This document shows positions 27,917 through 37,059 of a DNA stretch of 64,000 bases, piece by piece (position 1 is the stretch's first letter; each line of letters opens with the position of its first letter). Under the pieces are notes generated by a model. That model did not search any database and was not told the DNA's origin. It saw nothing but the letters and a program-made list of their open reading frames with translations. The DNA comes from Microvirga zambiensis WSM3693 (GTDB lineage: Bacteria > Pseudomonadota > Alphaproteobacteria > Rhizobiales > Beijerinckiaceae). The position numbers were made by a program, and so were the translations under genes. The DNA lies in NCBI RefSeq assembly GCF_016735695.1, contig NZ_JAERQD010000005.1, forward strand, positions 124,001 through 188,000. Direction: 5' to 3'.

Positions 27917-29791
27917 TCATTGCGTCGGCAGGGCGAACACGGTCAGTGTGCCGCCGAGCGTGGTGTAGTTGGAAAGCGCCGCATAGCCGCCGACCGCGCC
28001 GAGGCCGGCCGTTTCGATGGCCCTGTCGCCTTTCTCCTCGCGACCGGGATTGACGGCGGTCTGCCAGGCTCCGGCTCCCTGCTCACCCATCAGGCCAGCG
28101 GCGAGACCGATGCCGGCCCATCCGCCGACGCCGGACAGAACGGCAACGTACTGCCGTCCCCTGTGCTCGTAGGTCGTCACGTTGCCGATGATGCCGGACG
28201 GGGTCTTGAACTTGTAGAGTTCCTTGCCCGTCTGGGCGTCGACGGCCTTGAGGTAACCTTCGAGCGTTCCGTAGAAGACCACGTCGCCTGAAGTCGCCAG
28301 GGCACCCGACCAGACCGAGAACGGCTCCTTGTTCGACCAGGCGATCTTGCCCGTCCGGGCGTCCCACGCGATGAAGTTGCCCATGTTGGTCTCGCCCGGA
28401 GGCGGGAACATGGACAGGATCGCACCGACATAGGGCTGACCCGCCGTGTAGTTCACACGGAACGGCTCGTAATCCATGCAGACGTGATTGGTCGGAACGT
28501 AGAACAGGCCCGTCCGCGGCGAGAACGCTGCCGGCTGCTGGTCCTTCGTGCCGAGCGCGGCGGGGCAGACGTTCTTGGTGTTGACGTCCTCTCCCTGCTG
28601 CTCGGTGGAGAATTGCGACACCACCAACGGGCGTCCGTAGTTCGGACTGTTCTTGTCCATTTCGACCTTGGAGACCCAGTTGACGGCCGGATCGTACTTC
28701 TCCGCGACAAGAAGTTCGCCGTTGGTGCGGTCCAGGGTGTAGGCGAGCCCGTTCCGGTCGAAATGCACCAGGAGCTTGCGCGGACGTCCGCCGATCTCCT
28801 GATCGACCAGGATCATCTCGTTCACGCCGTCATAGTCCCACTCATCATGGGGCGTCATCTGGTAGAACCAGCGGGCCATGCCGGTGTCCGCGTCGCGGGC
28901 CATGATGGTCATCGACCACTTGTTGTCGCCGGGGCGCTGCTTCGGGTTCCAGGTGGAGGGATTGGCGGTCCCGTAGTACACGAGATTCGTCTCGGGATCG
29001 TAGGAGTACCATCCCCAGGTGGTCGAGCCGCCGACCTTCCACTGCTCGCCCTGCCAGCTCTTGAGGCTGGAATCCTTGCCGATCGGCTTGCCGAGATGGG
29101 TCGTCTTGTCCGGATCGACCAGCATCTCGTTGTCCGGTCCGGTCGAGTAGGCCCGCCAGACCTGCTTGCCCGTCTTCATGTCATAGGCGGTCACGTGACC
29201 GCGCACGCCGAATTCGCCACCCGAGATGCCGACGAGCACCTTGTCCTTCACTGGCATGACGGTCGCCGTGTTGGTCTCGCCCTTCTTCGGGTCGCCGTTC
29301 TTGACGGACCAGACCGGCGCACCGGTCTTCGCGTCCAGCGCGACGAGCGTCGTGTCCGCCTGGTGCAGGAAGATCTTTCCGTCCGCATAGGCGAGCCCGC
29401 GATAGACGGTATCGCAGCACATCACCGGGATGACGGTGGGATCCTGCTTCGGCTCGTACTTCCAGAGGATCTTGCCGTCATTGTTGAGGTCGAGGGCAAA
29501 AACGTTGTTGGGGAATGGGGTGTGAACATACATCACGTCCCCAATCACGAGCGGCCCGCCCTCATGTCCGCGGAGGACGCCCGTCGAGAACGTCCAAACG
29601 GGTTGAAGCCTGCTGGCATTGTCCTTCGTAATCTGATTGAGCTTGGAGAAGCGGGTGTTGGCGTAGTCACCCGTCTGGATGGCCCACTGCTTCGAGTCCT
29701 GGGTCATCTTCATCAGGTCTTCGTTGGCAGAAGCCGGCGCAAAGGCCGACGCCGTGCCAAGCAGCACGGTCGCAAGTACGACTCTCCGCAT
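27917..29791 (-). CDS. xoxF: lanthanide-type PQQ methanol dehydrogenase XoxF
   Basis: 624-aa periplasmic quinoprotein that oxidises methanol (and possibly formaldehyde). It has a signal peptide ([19 protein letters not shown]), the vicinal disulfide MCCDTVYRG near 125-126, metal ligands in GGEFGVRG (Glu near 193) and ANPSTWNP (Asn near 277), and the catalytic Asp319 followed two residues later by Asp321 in EWDYDGVNE. The extra Asp, where MxaF has Ala, is the recognised marker of lanthanide-dependent enzymes. The ATG at 29791 has GGGAGGAAAC just before it. Followed by xoxG and xoxJ. Confidence 0.97.
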   Translation of the reverse strand: MRRVVLATVLLGTASAFAPASANEDLMKMTQDSKQWAIQTGDYANTRFSKLNQITKDNASRLQPVWTFSTGVLRGHEGGPLVIGDVMYVHTPFPNNVFALDLNNDGKILWKYEPKQDPTVIPVMCCDTVYRGLAYADGKIFLHQADTTLVALDAKTGAPVWSVKNGDPKKGETNTATVMPVKDKVLVGISGGEFGVRGHVTAYDMKTGKQVWRAYSTGPDNEMLVDPDKTTHLGKPIGKDSSLKSWQGEQWKVGGSTTWGWYSYDPETNLVYYGTANPSTWNPKQRPGDNKWSMTIMARDADTGMARWFYQMTPHDEWDYDGVNEMILVDQEIGGRPRKLLVHFDRNGLAYTLDRTNGELLVAEKYDPAVNWVSKVEMDKNSPNYGRPLVVSQFSTEQQGEDVNTKNVCPAALGTKDQQPAAFSPRTGLFYVPTNHVCMDYEPFRVNYTAGQPYVGAILSMFPPPGETNMGNFIAWDARTGKIAWSNKEPFSVWSGALATSGDVVFYGTLEGYLKAVDAQTGKELYKFKTPSGIIGNVTTYEHRGRQYVAVLSGVGGWAGIGLAAGLMGEQGAGAWQTAVNPGREEKGDRAIETAGLGAVGGYAALSNYTTLGGTLTVFALPTQ

Positions 29792-30106
29792 TTGTTTCCT
29801 CCCAATGCACGCATTATGCCAAGACGCGGCCGACAAATTGCCGACCGCTCACGCGGCGTACTCATGGGATCATTCGGCTTCGGTAGCGTTTGCTGCCTTA
29901 TGCGGCGTCTCGCCAAGGGGAGAATTGAGCTCAGCTTGGCTGGCGTCGGACGGCGCAGCTAACGCCAGCCCGGCTTAACCGAAGATTAGCCTAATGTAGA
30001 ATAATTCGCCCAGTTTAGCAATTTTTGCTGTCGACCGCTCACATTGCTTAATTGCAAGATAAGCGTGCAAGTTTCGCCCTAGGGAACTGTTCTCCGTCGA
30101 GCGCGA
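29792..30106. promoter_or_regulatory. xoxF upstream region
   Basis: 315 bp without a gene between xoxF and the upstream secreted-protein gene, both on the minus strand. The stretch around 29970-30060 is clearly more AT-rich than its surroundings (AATAATTCGCC, GCAATTTTTGC, TTAATTGCAAG), as expected for a promoter of a strongly expressed gene. I could not assign -35/-10 elements or an operator with confidence. Confidence 0.4.
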
Positions 30107-30586
30107 TCACTTCATTCCGAAAAGTCTGTCAGCCTCTTGCACTGCACTCATGCAGTCGGCCTCCTTGCCCTCGCGATCGAACGTGCGGGCCCGGTCGAGG
30201 GTCGCCATCGCCTGACGCACGTTGTCCGATCCGGTAGCAGGCGCTGCCCCCTGCGCAACCTGCGCGCTCGTGGGCTGGCCCTGCGACTGGGCGCGGGCAT
30301 CCGAAGGCGATGTTGCGAGGCCTTGGGTGAGGGTATTCATCGCGGGCGTCGCCGCGGTTCCCGGTGCCTCTCCGGCCTTTGGCACCTGGATGGCGCCAGT
30401 CGTGCTGACGTTACCGCCTGGCATCGTCTGGGAGGCACCGGGGCTGGTCGGACCGGAGCCGGCGTCACGACTGGCCAATTGCTTCGAAAAGCCGTCGATC
30501 CGAGCCGTGCAGGGTCCAGCTACCGCTGTACCGACAGTCGCTACCAGGGAAAACGCACTGACAAGCAGGAATGTGTTCATCCTCAT
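30107..30586 (-). CDS. secreted protein of unknown function upstream of xoxF
   Basis: 159 aa; GGAGGAG lies six bases before the ATG at 30586, and a signal peptide ending TAVAGPC follows. The middle (residues about 40-120) is low-complexity, rich in Gly, Ala, Pro, Ser and Thr, like a flexible linker. The C-terminal 40 residues are helical and charged (MATLDRARTFDREGKEADC, SAVQEADRLFG) and resemble the C-terminus of the secreted protein at 10242-10496. Likely periplasmic; may help the quinoprotein system, but its function is not known. Confidence 0.72.
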   Translation of the reverse strand: MRMNTFLLVSAFSLVATVGTAVAGPCTARIDGFSKQLASRDAGSGPTSPGASQTMPGGNVSTTGAIQVPKAGEAPGTAATPAMNTLTQGLATSPSDARAQSQGQPTSAQVAQGAAPATGSDNVRQAMATLDRARTFDREGKEADCMSAVQEADRLFGMK

Positions 30587-30683
30587 GTGCGCTCCTCCTC
30601 TAAGGAATTGCACGCCATGACAATCGCCTCTTGCAAGGGCGGTTCCATCGGGACTCCAGGCTTGCTCCGTAAGAGACCGCCGC

Positions 30684-31673
30684 TCACTTCGGCCCTACCA
30701 CGACTCCCCAGGGGTATCCCCCGACCTTCACGCTCTTCAGCACTTTCTCGGTCTCCACGTCGATGATCGAGACGTCGTTGGAGACGCCGTTCGTCGAGAC
30801 CAGAAGCTTCTCGTCGGGCGTGAAGCCGAGCTGCCAGACGCGCTGGCCGACGAGCAGGTATTTCTTGACTTCCATGCTCTCGGTATCGATCACTGCCACG
30901 CGATTGGCAGGACCCAAGGCAACGAAGGCCCTCTTGCCGTCCTTGGTCAGCCGCACGCCGACCGGCTGGATTGCCTCCTTCGTGATGCCCGGGATCTGAA
31001 AGCCGATTTTCTTGATGATCTGGCGAGCGTCAGGATCGATCACGCTCACCGTTCCTCCCACCTCGGAGGAGACCCATAACCTCTTGCCGTCGGCAGAGAA
31101 TTCAGCGATCCGCGGCCGCGCATCGACCAACACGTTGGCGACGATCCGATAGCTCGTCGTATCGATGAAGTGGGCCATGTTGGTGGTCTCGGAGGTGTTG
31201 ACGAGGATCGTCCCGTCCGGGCTGATCCCCATCCCTTCCGGCTCGACCCCAACCGGAACCTCGGCCAGGAGTTTGTTCGTCTCCACGTCCACCACCGTGA
31301 CCATGTTGTCATCCTCGTTGGCGATGTAGAGCGGGTTCCCCTTCGGGTGCAGGACGAAGAGCTCGGGGTCAGGCCCGGACCTGAGATTGCGTACCACCTT
31401 GCCAGTCGCGGTATCCACCACGTCCACGCGGTTGTCGTCGCTGGCGCAGACGTAGAGCCACTTGCCATCGAGGCTCAGGGTGATGCCTCGCGGGCGGCGG
31501 CCTACCTTCCAGGTGGCGACGACGGCGAGCTTGTCCGAGTCGATCACCGAGACGGTGTTGTCCTTCTCGTTCGAGACATAGATCGGATAGGCGCCTGCAT
31601 CTGCGGCTGCGCCCAGCCAGGCCAGCCCTAGGACAGTGAGCATTGTCCTCCGGCCGGCGAAACTCCACGACAT
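30684..31673 (-). CDS. PQQ-dependent catabolism-associated beta-propeller protein
   Basis: 329-aa periplasmic YVTN-type beta-propeller. The signal peptide is at LTVLGLAWLGAAADAGA, and repeated blades follow with YVSNEKDNTVSVID, LYIANEDDNMVTVVD, VNTSETTNMAHFID and LWVSSEVGGTVSVID, roughly 42 residues apart. GGGGAGGATC precedes the ATG at 31673. Proteins of this family co-occur with PQQ alcohol dehydrogenases and the ABC system seen at 23252-24855. Located 16 bp downstream of the binding protein on the same strand. Precise role unknown. Confidence 0.9.
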   Translation of the reverse strand: MSWSFAGRRTMLTVLGLAWLGAAADAGAYPIYVSNEKDNTVSVIDSDKLAVVATWKVGRRPRGITLSLDGKWLYVCASDDNRVDVVDTATGKVVRNLRSGPDPELFVLHPKGNPLYIANEDDNMVTVVDVETNKLLAEVPVGVEPEGMGISPDGTILVNTSETTNMAHFIDTTSYRIVANVLVDARPRIAEFSADGKRLWVSSEVGGTVSVIDPDARQIIKKIGFQIPGITKEAIQPVGVRLTKDGKRAFVALGPANRVAVIDTESMEVKKYLLVGQRVWQLGFTPDEKLLVSTNGVSNDVSIIDVETEKVLKSVKVGGYPWGVVVGPK

Positions 31674-31689
31674 GGCGATCCTCCCCTTC

Positions 31690-32919
31690 TCATTGGAGTT
31701 TGCAGGCGGTTTCCGGCTGATCGAAGCCAAGAGTGTCGAGCGGGGTGCGCTGGTGCAGGAAGCCTTGCTCTGGGGCAACCGAGACGAGAAAGCGGGGCTG
31801 CACGAGGAGCAGCGGCTGGCGGAGCTGCTGGTCCCATGGCCGGAAGGTCAGCGAGACCCCCTTGTAGGCCGGGAGGCCAAACTCCGCTCCCCTGATGAAC
31901 TGTCTCAGCGTGCCGGGATCGGCCGCCTTCGTCTGGGTGACGGCCTCCCCGATCGTCCGCACTGCCATCCAGACCTGGTAGTCGAGGGGACGCATCGCTC
32001 GATTGGCCGTTCGACGGAAGCGGGTCTGTGCCTGCGCCGCCCCCCAAACCTCGAATGTCGGGTGCCATGTGGTTGGAGTCAGACCCTGGGTGCCCACGAC
32101 GAGTCGCGGATCCCAGGTTCGATAGGTGAGGTAGTCGCCGAAGTCGCCCGCCTCGTCGGCCACGACGACGATGTCGTAGTCGAGGTTCTGGGTGAAGGTA
32201 AGCGCCCCGGCCGTGGTCGGGCTGTCGGCCTTGGCGCGAGCCAGAGGGCCGAACTCCCAGGGCTTCTCTGCCGCGATCACGAGCCCGAACTTGCGGGCCG
32301 CTCGCTTCATGGCGTCGGCAAAGAGCTGATCACCCGGCTGCGGGCCGACAACCAGGAAGAGCCGACGCCAGCGCTTGAAGGCGAGGAACTGGGCCAGGGC
32401 TTCCGTCAGCATGGCGCGGCTCGGGACCATGTGGAAAATGTTGGAGCGGCAATCGGCGCCGCGGAGGCGGTCGTCGGTTGCGTTGACATTGAACAGCAGC
32501 ACGTTCTCGCCCTTGAGCCCATCTGCGATGGCCAGAAGCTCGGCAGCCGGCAGATTGACCGCCAGGAACCTGACACCGCGTTCGACGAGGGATCGCGCGG
32601 CCGCAGCCGCATCCTGCCCGTCTTCGAGAGTCTCCTCCTCGAGGGCGTATCGTTGTCCCGTGAACTGCCCGGTCGTGTTGTTGTCGCGCACCGCCAGGCG
32701 TCCGCCCGCCAACCCCTCGTCCTCGGGTATCGGATCGAACTCGTATAGCGGGGGCGGTGGCTGCTGCCGGGTGATCAGCGCGATGCGGATATCGACTGGC
32801 TGCGGGGTCTGCGCCCATGCCGGGAGGGCGACTGCGGCTAAGGCCACGGCAGCGCCCAAGATCATCAGGCATGCTGCTTGATGAACCCACAGGTATTGCC
32901 TTGCGCGAAGCGGTACCAT
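31690..32919 (-). CDS. ABC-type substrate-binding protein of a PQQ-dependent alcohol dehydrogenase system
   Basis: 409 aa with a long N-terminus then a signal segment (LMILGAAVALAAVALPAWAQ). The rest resembles branched-chain-amino-acid-type periplasmic binders adapted to PQQ systems: DIRIALITRQQPPPPLYEFDP, LAVRDNNTTGQFTGQRY, NIFHMVPSRAMLTEALAQFL and NLDYDIVVVADEAGDFGDYL in separate places. It forms an operon with the beta-propeller gene 16 bp downstream. Its ABC partners are at 23252-24855 in the opposite direction. Ligand unknown. Confidence 0.9.
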   Translation of the reverse strand: MVPLRARQYLWVHQAACLMILGAAVALAAVALPAWAQTPQPVDIRIALITRQQPPPPLYEFDPIPEDEGLAGGRLAVRDNNTTGQFTGQRYALEEETLEDGQDAAAAARSLVERGVRFLAVNLPAAELLAIADGLKGENVLLFNVNATDDRLRGADCRSNIFHMVPSRAMLTEALAQFLAFKRWRRLFLVVGPQPGDQLFADAMKRAARKFGLVIAAEKPWEFGPLARAKADSPTTAGALTFTQNLDYDIVVVADEAGDFGDYLTYRTWDPRLVVGTQGLTPTTWHPTFEVWGAAQAQTRFRRTANRAMRPLDYQVWMAVRTIGEAVTQTKAADPGTLRQFIRGAEFGLPAYKGVSLTFRPWDQQLRQPLLLVQPRFLVSVAPEQGFLHQRTPLDTLGFDQPETACKLQ

Positions 32920-33065
32920 GGGATGGTGCCCTGTTCACACGAGGCCGAAGTGCATAGCCGTGAAAACGCAGTACCTGACGCACTACCGCTTCGGCTGGTG
33001 AGGAAAATTAGCGCATAAAGGCTACGCTGAACAAGGCTTTGAGACCTCACATTCCTATCAACAGG

Positions 33066-33677
33066 TCATTTCCGGAAGATGACGCTCAGGTTATTGGCCG
33101 GCATCGGAATGCGCTCAGCGAGGCTCAAGCCATTGGCTTGGCCAAGTTCGACGACCTCCTCGAGATCGCGCACACCCCATTCCGGATTGCGCCGTCTCAG
33201 ATCCCTATCGAAGGCAGCATTGCTCGGTGCCGTGTGCGCGCCGGCCTCCCTGTAGGCCCCATAGAGATAAAGCACGCCGCCCGGCTGGAGCACCCGCCCT
33301 GCTCCGGCCATCAATCCCTGCGTCGACCGCCAGGGGCTGATGTGAACCATGTTGATCGCCACCATTGCGTCGGCCTGTCCAACGGGCCATTCGGGAGCGG
33401 CGGCATCGAGCCGGATGGGCGGCCGAAGGTTGGCCAGCCCTGAGATCGCCCGATGGGCAGCGATGCTCCTCAGGGCCAGTTCGTCCTGATCCGAAGGCTG
33501 CCAGGTCAACCCTGGGAATGCGGACGCAAAATACACGGCATGCTCGCCGGTGCCGCTGGCGATCTCCAGAACAATCCCTGTCGGCGGGAGGGCCCTGCGC
33601 AGCACAGCGAGGATCGGATCCCGGTTACGGGCCACAGAAGGTGAAGCCTGGGCATCTTGTGAGGAGAATGTCGTCAT
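33066..33677 (-). CDS. SAM-dependent methyltransferase-like protein (DUF938 family)
   Basis: 203-aa cytoplasmic protein with a class I methyltransferase fold. Motif I is VLEIASGTGEHAVYFA, followed by WQPSDQDE, and the family-specific INMVHISPW and LYGAYREAGAHTAPSNAAFDRDLR in pieces, ending LSVIFRK. The ATG at 33677 is chosen because conserved sequence (ASPSVARNRDPIL) begins soon after; no strong ribosome site is visible. The substrate of this family is not established. Confidence 0.85.
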   Translation of the reverse strand: MTTFSSQDAQASPSVARNRDPILAVLRRALPPTGIVLEIASGTGEHAVYFASAFPGLTWQPSDQDELALRSIAAHRAISGLANLRPPIRLDAAAPEWPVGQADAMVAINMVHISPWRSTQGLMAGAGRVLQPGGVLYLYGAYREAGAHTAPSNAAFDRDLRRRNPEWGVRDLEEVVELGQANGLSLAERIPMPANNLSVIFRK

Positions 33678-33927
33678 CGAGGATATACATATCGCAGCTC
33701 GGGGCCCGCGGTGCAATTTTCCATGCGCCCGATTCGACCGAGTTCGCCGCAGCGCCGCGGCAGCGCTGCCGGAGAAGAGGTCGAGGCGGCGCGCCGAGAC
33801 CATGGACGTCTCTTGCCGGGAGGCAAAGATGATCGACACCCCGCTCAAGGACAATTTCGATGGCTTGGGAGCATCACGCTACAATGCCGGGGTAAGGCAG
33901 CACTGGGGTCTGATCCAGGAGGGAAAA

Positions 33928-34224
33928 ATGGGCGAGTGGAAAACGGTCTATGCGGATGAGGTCGAGGGGCGCTGGGTCATACTCAAGGTCTACGAGACCG
34001 AGATTGACGAGGATGGAGACAAAGGTGTGGCCGTTCGAGCAACCGTGGCACCCGGCAGGACCGCGGAGCAAGACAATGAGCAAAAGCCGCCGACCGAAGC
34101 AGATGCGGAAGACAGCTCGATCACGCTTGATCCTGATCAGGTTGGGGATCTCGAAGAAGAGTTGGTTGAGATCGGCTTCAGCGCTGAGGCGGCGGCGCGT
34201 ATCGTTGGCAAGGTCCCGGTTTGA
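33928..34224 (+). CDS. small acidic hypothetical protein
   Basis: 98 aa, with AGGAGG nine bases before the ATG. Begins WKTVYADEVEGRWVILKVYE, has an acidic low-complexity middle (TEADAEDSS), and ends with a helical segment EEELVEIGFSAEAAARIVG. No signal peptide or membrane segment, so probably cytoplasmic. No family recognised. It stands alone between a methyltransferase on the other strand and a secreted protein downstream. Confidence 0.6.
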   Translation: MGEWKTVYADEVEGRWVILKVYETEIDEDGDKGVAVRATVAPGRTAEQDNEQKPPTEADAEDSSITLDPDQVGDLEEELVEIGFSAEAAARIVGKVPV

Positions 34225-34589
34225 CCTCCTTGGCTGCGGCGGAAAGGAAAGCAGGCATCACTGCCCACCCTTGTCCCCGAGGCCAAGCAGCCAAGGCAGC
34301 GGATCTAAGCGCTTTCCATGACAGGAGAACGATGCACAATTGATCGAAATACAGCATTGAAACATCGAACAAAATCGCTTCATGTATCGTTATGCGTGGC
34401 AGCCACGCAAAAGCAATTTGCTCCGTGTGGCGGCGCACATCGGATGCCGCACAGTGAGCGTACACGAATAACCAGTATCATTGTCCGATGTGGGCGATTT
34501 TCCGGAGTGCTGCTCAAGCTGAGCGCGATATTCCCCATGTCCGCCGCGAGGCAGTCAATCCAACTCATCGGTACATAAGGAGTATGATC
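34225..34589. other. 365 bp without a recognised gene
   Basis: Contains a short inverted repeat GCGTGGCAGCCACGC at 34392-34406 and leads into the AAGGAG ribosome site of the next gene. Nothing else was identified. Confidence 0.35.
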
Positions 34590-34937
34590 ATGCGCACCTT
34601 CGCTATGCTCCTTTCCGCTTTTGCCATCACGTGCATCACGGGCTCCGCAAACGCCGCTGAACTCGCGCCGACTGAGGGCTTGAGTATCAAGCTCGCCAAT
34701 GTGGCGGGCAATGCCTACTACACCGTTGAAAGGGATGGTTACCGGGTGGTGGCGACCCTGGCCTCCGGCGAGGACGCGACACCTGTTCGGTTCATCGCAA
34801 CCCTTCTATCCGGTCAGAAAGTCGTTGTGTCGATACCGCGAGCTTTCGGACAAAACGCAATTGAGCTTGAGATCAAGCGCATTGAGGATCGTGTGTTCGT
34901 GAGCGGCGACAAGCAGCTTAGCAGCCTGGATCAGTGA
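34590..34937 (+). CDS. secreted protein of unknown function
   Basis: 115 aa. AAGGAG lies correctly spaced before the ATG at 34590 (an ATG at 34584 is too close). A signal peptide is clear (LLSAFAITCITGSANAAE). The mature part is beta-rich: GLSIKLANVAGNAYYTV, YRVVATLASGE, PVRFIATLLSGQKVVVSIP, with no Cys. Same direction as, and 63 bp before, the second cytochrome c, so it may be part of that transcript. Function unknown. Confidence 0.68.
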   Translation: MRTFAMLLSAFAITCITGSANAAELAPTEGLSIKLANVAGNAYYTVERDGYRVVATLASGEDATPVRFIATLLSGQKVVVSIPRAFGQNAIELEIKRIEDRVFVSGDKQLSSLDQ

Positions 34938-35000
34938 TCAGGTCTTCGGCGGCCGACTCGCCACGATGCATCGCCTCCCGACCCCAATTCACGATGTCAC

Positions 35001-35501
35001 ATGGGCGCAACCATGCACAGAGTGGGTGTACAGAGATGGCGCGCCGCATGCGCGCTCATCCCGATTGCTGGTTGGGTCCCGCTCCAGGCAGCTGCACAAG
35101 CGATGAAGGGCGAGGATGGGCGCTACTACGCTGAGAACGGCGAGCCGACCTATCGCGTAGCGCAGGGCGGACAGGTGGATTGGTATACGTTCGACGGCTA
35201 TCGCCGCTATCACGCGGCGTGTCATATGTGCCATGGCCCGAGTGGCGAGGGCAGCACGATCGCCCCACCTCTGTTGGTCCCTCTGAAAGCAATGGACTAC
35301 GCGACCTTCCAGGACATCGTCATTCACGGTCGGCAGACGGTAGGCCCAGCCCAGCAATGGGTTATGCGGGCGATGGGAGAGGATCAGAATGTCGTGTGCT
35401 ATCTACCCGACATCTTTGTCTACCTGAAGGCCCGTTCCGACGGCGCTCTGGGGCCGCTCAGGCCCGACAATCATCAACCCAAACCGGGGCCGCGGCTTTG
35501 A
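35001..35501 (+). CDS. c-type cytochrome related to XoxG (c-550 type)
   Basis: 166-aa periplasmic cytochrome with a signal peptide and one haem site CHMCH near 74-78. It aligns block by block with XoxG at 27277-27804 (GEDGRYY, PTYRVAQGGQVDWYTF, GYRRYHAACH, GRQTV, CYLPDIFVYLKARSD), so it is a divergent paralogue. Related cytochromes serve PQQ ethanol dehydrogenases, and a second quinoprotein could be its partner, but none is in the window. No clear ribosome site before 35001; an ATG at 35013 is possible. Confidence 0.88.
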   Translation: MGATMHRVGVQRWRAACALIPIAGWVPLQAAAQAMKGEDGRYYAENGEPTYRVAQGGQVDWYTFDGYRRYHAACHMCHGPSGEGSTIAPPLLVPLKAMDYATFQDIVIHGRQTVGPAQQWVMRAMGEDQNVVCYLPDIFVYLKARSDGALGPLRPDNHQPKPGPRL

Positions 35502-36251
35502 ACGCGGCTGTTTGCCGAGAAGCCGGTAGGCCATGGCGATGAACCGGACCTGCGCCAAATGCAGGCCGCAGTGAAGCCATAGCCGACTCGAACTCACCCA
35601 TCGCGTTCACGACCCCAGTCAGCAGGCTGGCTTGGACATACTCATGCCGTCAATGCTCATGATGCTGCGTTTGGGCGTTCTGTGGTCCAAGGACAAGCCG
35701 GGCCGAAGTGATTGAAACAAGCCGAGCCGGATTGGCAAGGGTCGGAATGGGTCAAAGTGTAACGTAGAGCGTGACCAATTAAGGTCCGCTTAGACCACTG
35801 ACGCTGAAATTGAGATCGTGACCACCATGAGCTGAACCACGCTCCCAAAATGGCTTGAGGGGGTTGTAAGATTACTGAAACGAACACCCCTCGCGTGAGT
35901 TCTCGATGAGCAACCGCCAAATTGCCGCTCGCAGCTCGAACGACAGTTGCAGGCTATCGGGTTCCTTATCCGTGTTCAGAGCTGACAGGAATACACTCAG
36001 AAGGCGGACAGACTTGTCCTACGGGCAAGAACTTCAGAAGGTCGACGTTGGAGTCGGCCGAGGCCAGATCGGTTCTCGACATAGCCCGCTAGGGTCCGGC
36101 TATGGGTGTTTTGCTAGGGGGCGGAAAACTTCACCTTGAGCGTGACCGTTCGCCCGCGCACGCCGGCTCAAGTTCAGTTAGAACCAACGCAAGTTGAACT
36201 TACAGTGATGTCATAAATGAAGACATTACTGTCAGCTCGTACGGTCTAAGG
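35502..36251. other. 750 bp of non-coding or degraded DNA
   Basis: No convincing gene. The stretch GAGCGTGACC occurs twice (about 35768 and 36138), and base composition drops relative to the xox region. It borders a darG pseudogene, so it is probably degraded mobile DNA, but I could not name a source element. Confidence 0.35.
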
Positions 36252-37045
36252 CTAGGCTGTGACTGCTACAATCATGCTGGTAGATTTGAGCTTTGAAAGT
36301 GCCAAATCTACTAAGCGGTCATGAAATAGGCGTAGCTTCCTCTCAGCAGATTGTGAGCCTTCCTGGCCAAGTCTGAAGACCATTCCGTACATCCTCTACG
36401 GTGGGCCTAACATGGCGATGACAAACAAGCCAGTCGACCGTGGCTAGCAACTCCATTGCCAATGGTGATTGGAAGCCATCGATTGCCTCAGTTGTTGCTT
36501 CCAAAGCCTGCCGATAACCTTTCGCCTCGGGGAAAGTGAGATATGCCGAAAACCTTTTCCTTCTTGCTATCTTCTAACCAGATAACGTCCAGAGGGCCAG
36601 CGTCCGCCAACCGCTTCTCGCAGTGTAGATAGCTGCCATCCAGCGCATTCAGAAGATGTGTTAGTCTCGGTGCATATGGACCAAACTTGTTTGCCTCGAA
36701 GCGGAGATCGAGAGGATTGTCGAGATTAGTTGTTGCGATGCTTCCCTCTAAGGAATACGCAAGTTTTTGGATTTCCAATAAGGTGCATTCGATGCCTAGA
36801 ATCCAATAAGGGTGCACAAGTTCTGCCACTGACGCTCGTGCGGGGGTCGGCTTTTCTACACTAGAGCGCTTTGCGACGTTCTGGTACTTGGAAGTTGCCT
36901 CGTGTACGATGATCTCCACATCCGGGAGATCACCAAGATCAGATTCGATACGCGGACGCCCTTCGCTCCAGTCAAGTCCACCATTGCCGCTTCCAAGCGG
37001 AGGTAGAGCAACTGAGCGGATCTTATATTCAACGATAATGCGCTT
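36252..37045 (-). pseudogene. darG: darG pseudogene (antitoxin of the DarTG DNA ADP-ribosylation system)
   Basis: Piecewise minus-strand translation reads IRSVALPPLGSGNGGLDWSE (end of the macrodomain), DVEIIVHEATSKYQNVAKRS, YWILGIECTLLEIQKLAY, DNPLDLRFEANKFGPYAPRL and LLNALDGSYLHCEKR. After a frameshift near 36530 come AIDGFQSPLAMELLATVDWL and PTVEDVRNGLQTWPG, and after a second near 36350 AERKLRLFHDRLVDLALSKL. These are the successive blocks of DarG. The N-terminal macrodomain residues are missing at about 37045, where integrase-like sequence on the other strand begins. No darT toxin gene is present. The gene cannot make a full-length antitoxin. Confidence 0.85.
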
Positions 37046-37059
37046 TGCGCCTCTCTCAG

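Noticed and set aside
28484..29962. 492-aa open frame on the plus strand opposite xoxF
   Set aside because: It mirrors the strongly coding xoxF frame, lacks a ribosome site and family features, and arises from GC-rich codon bias.
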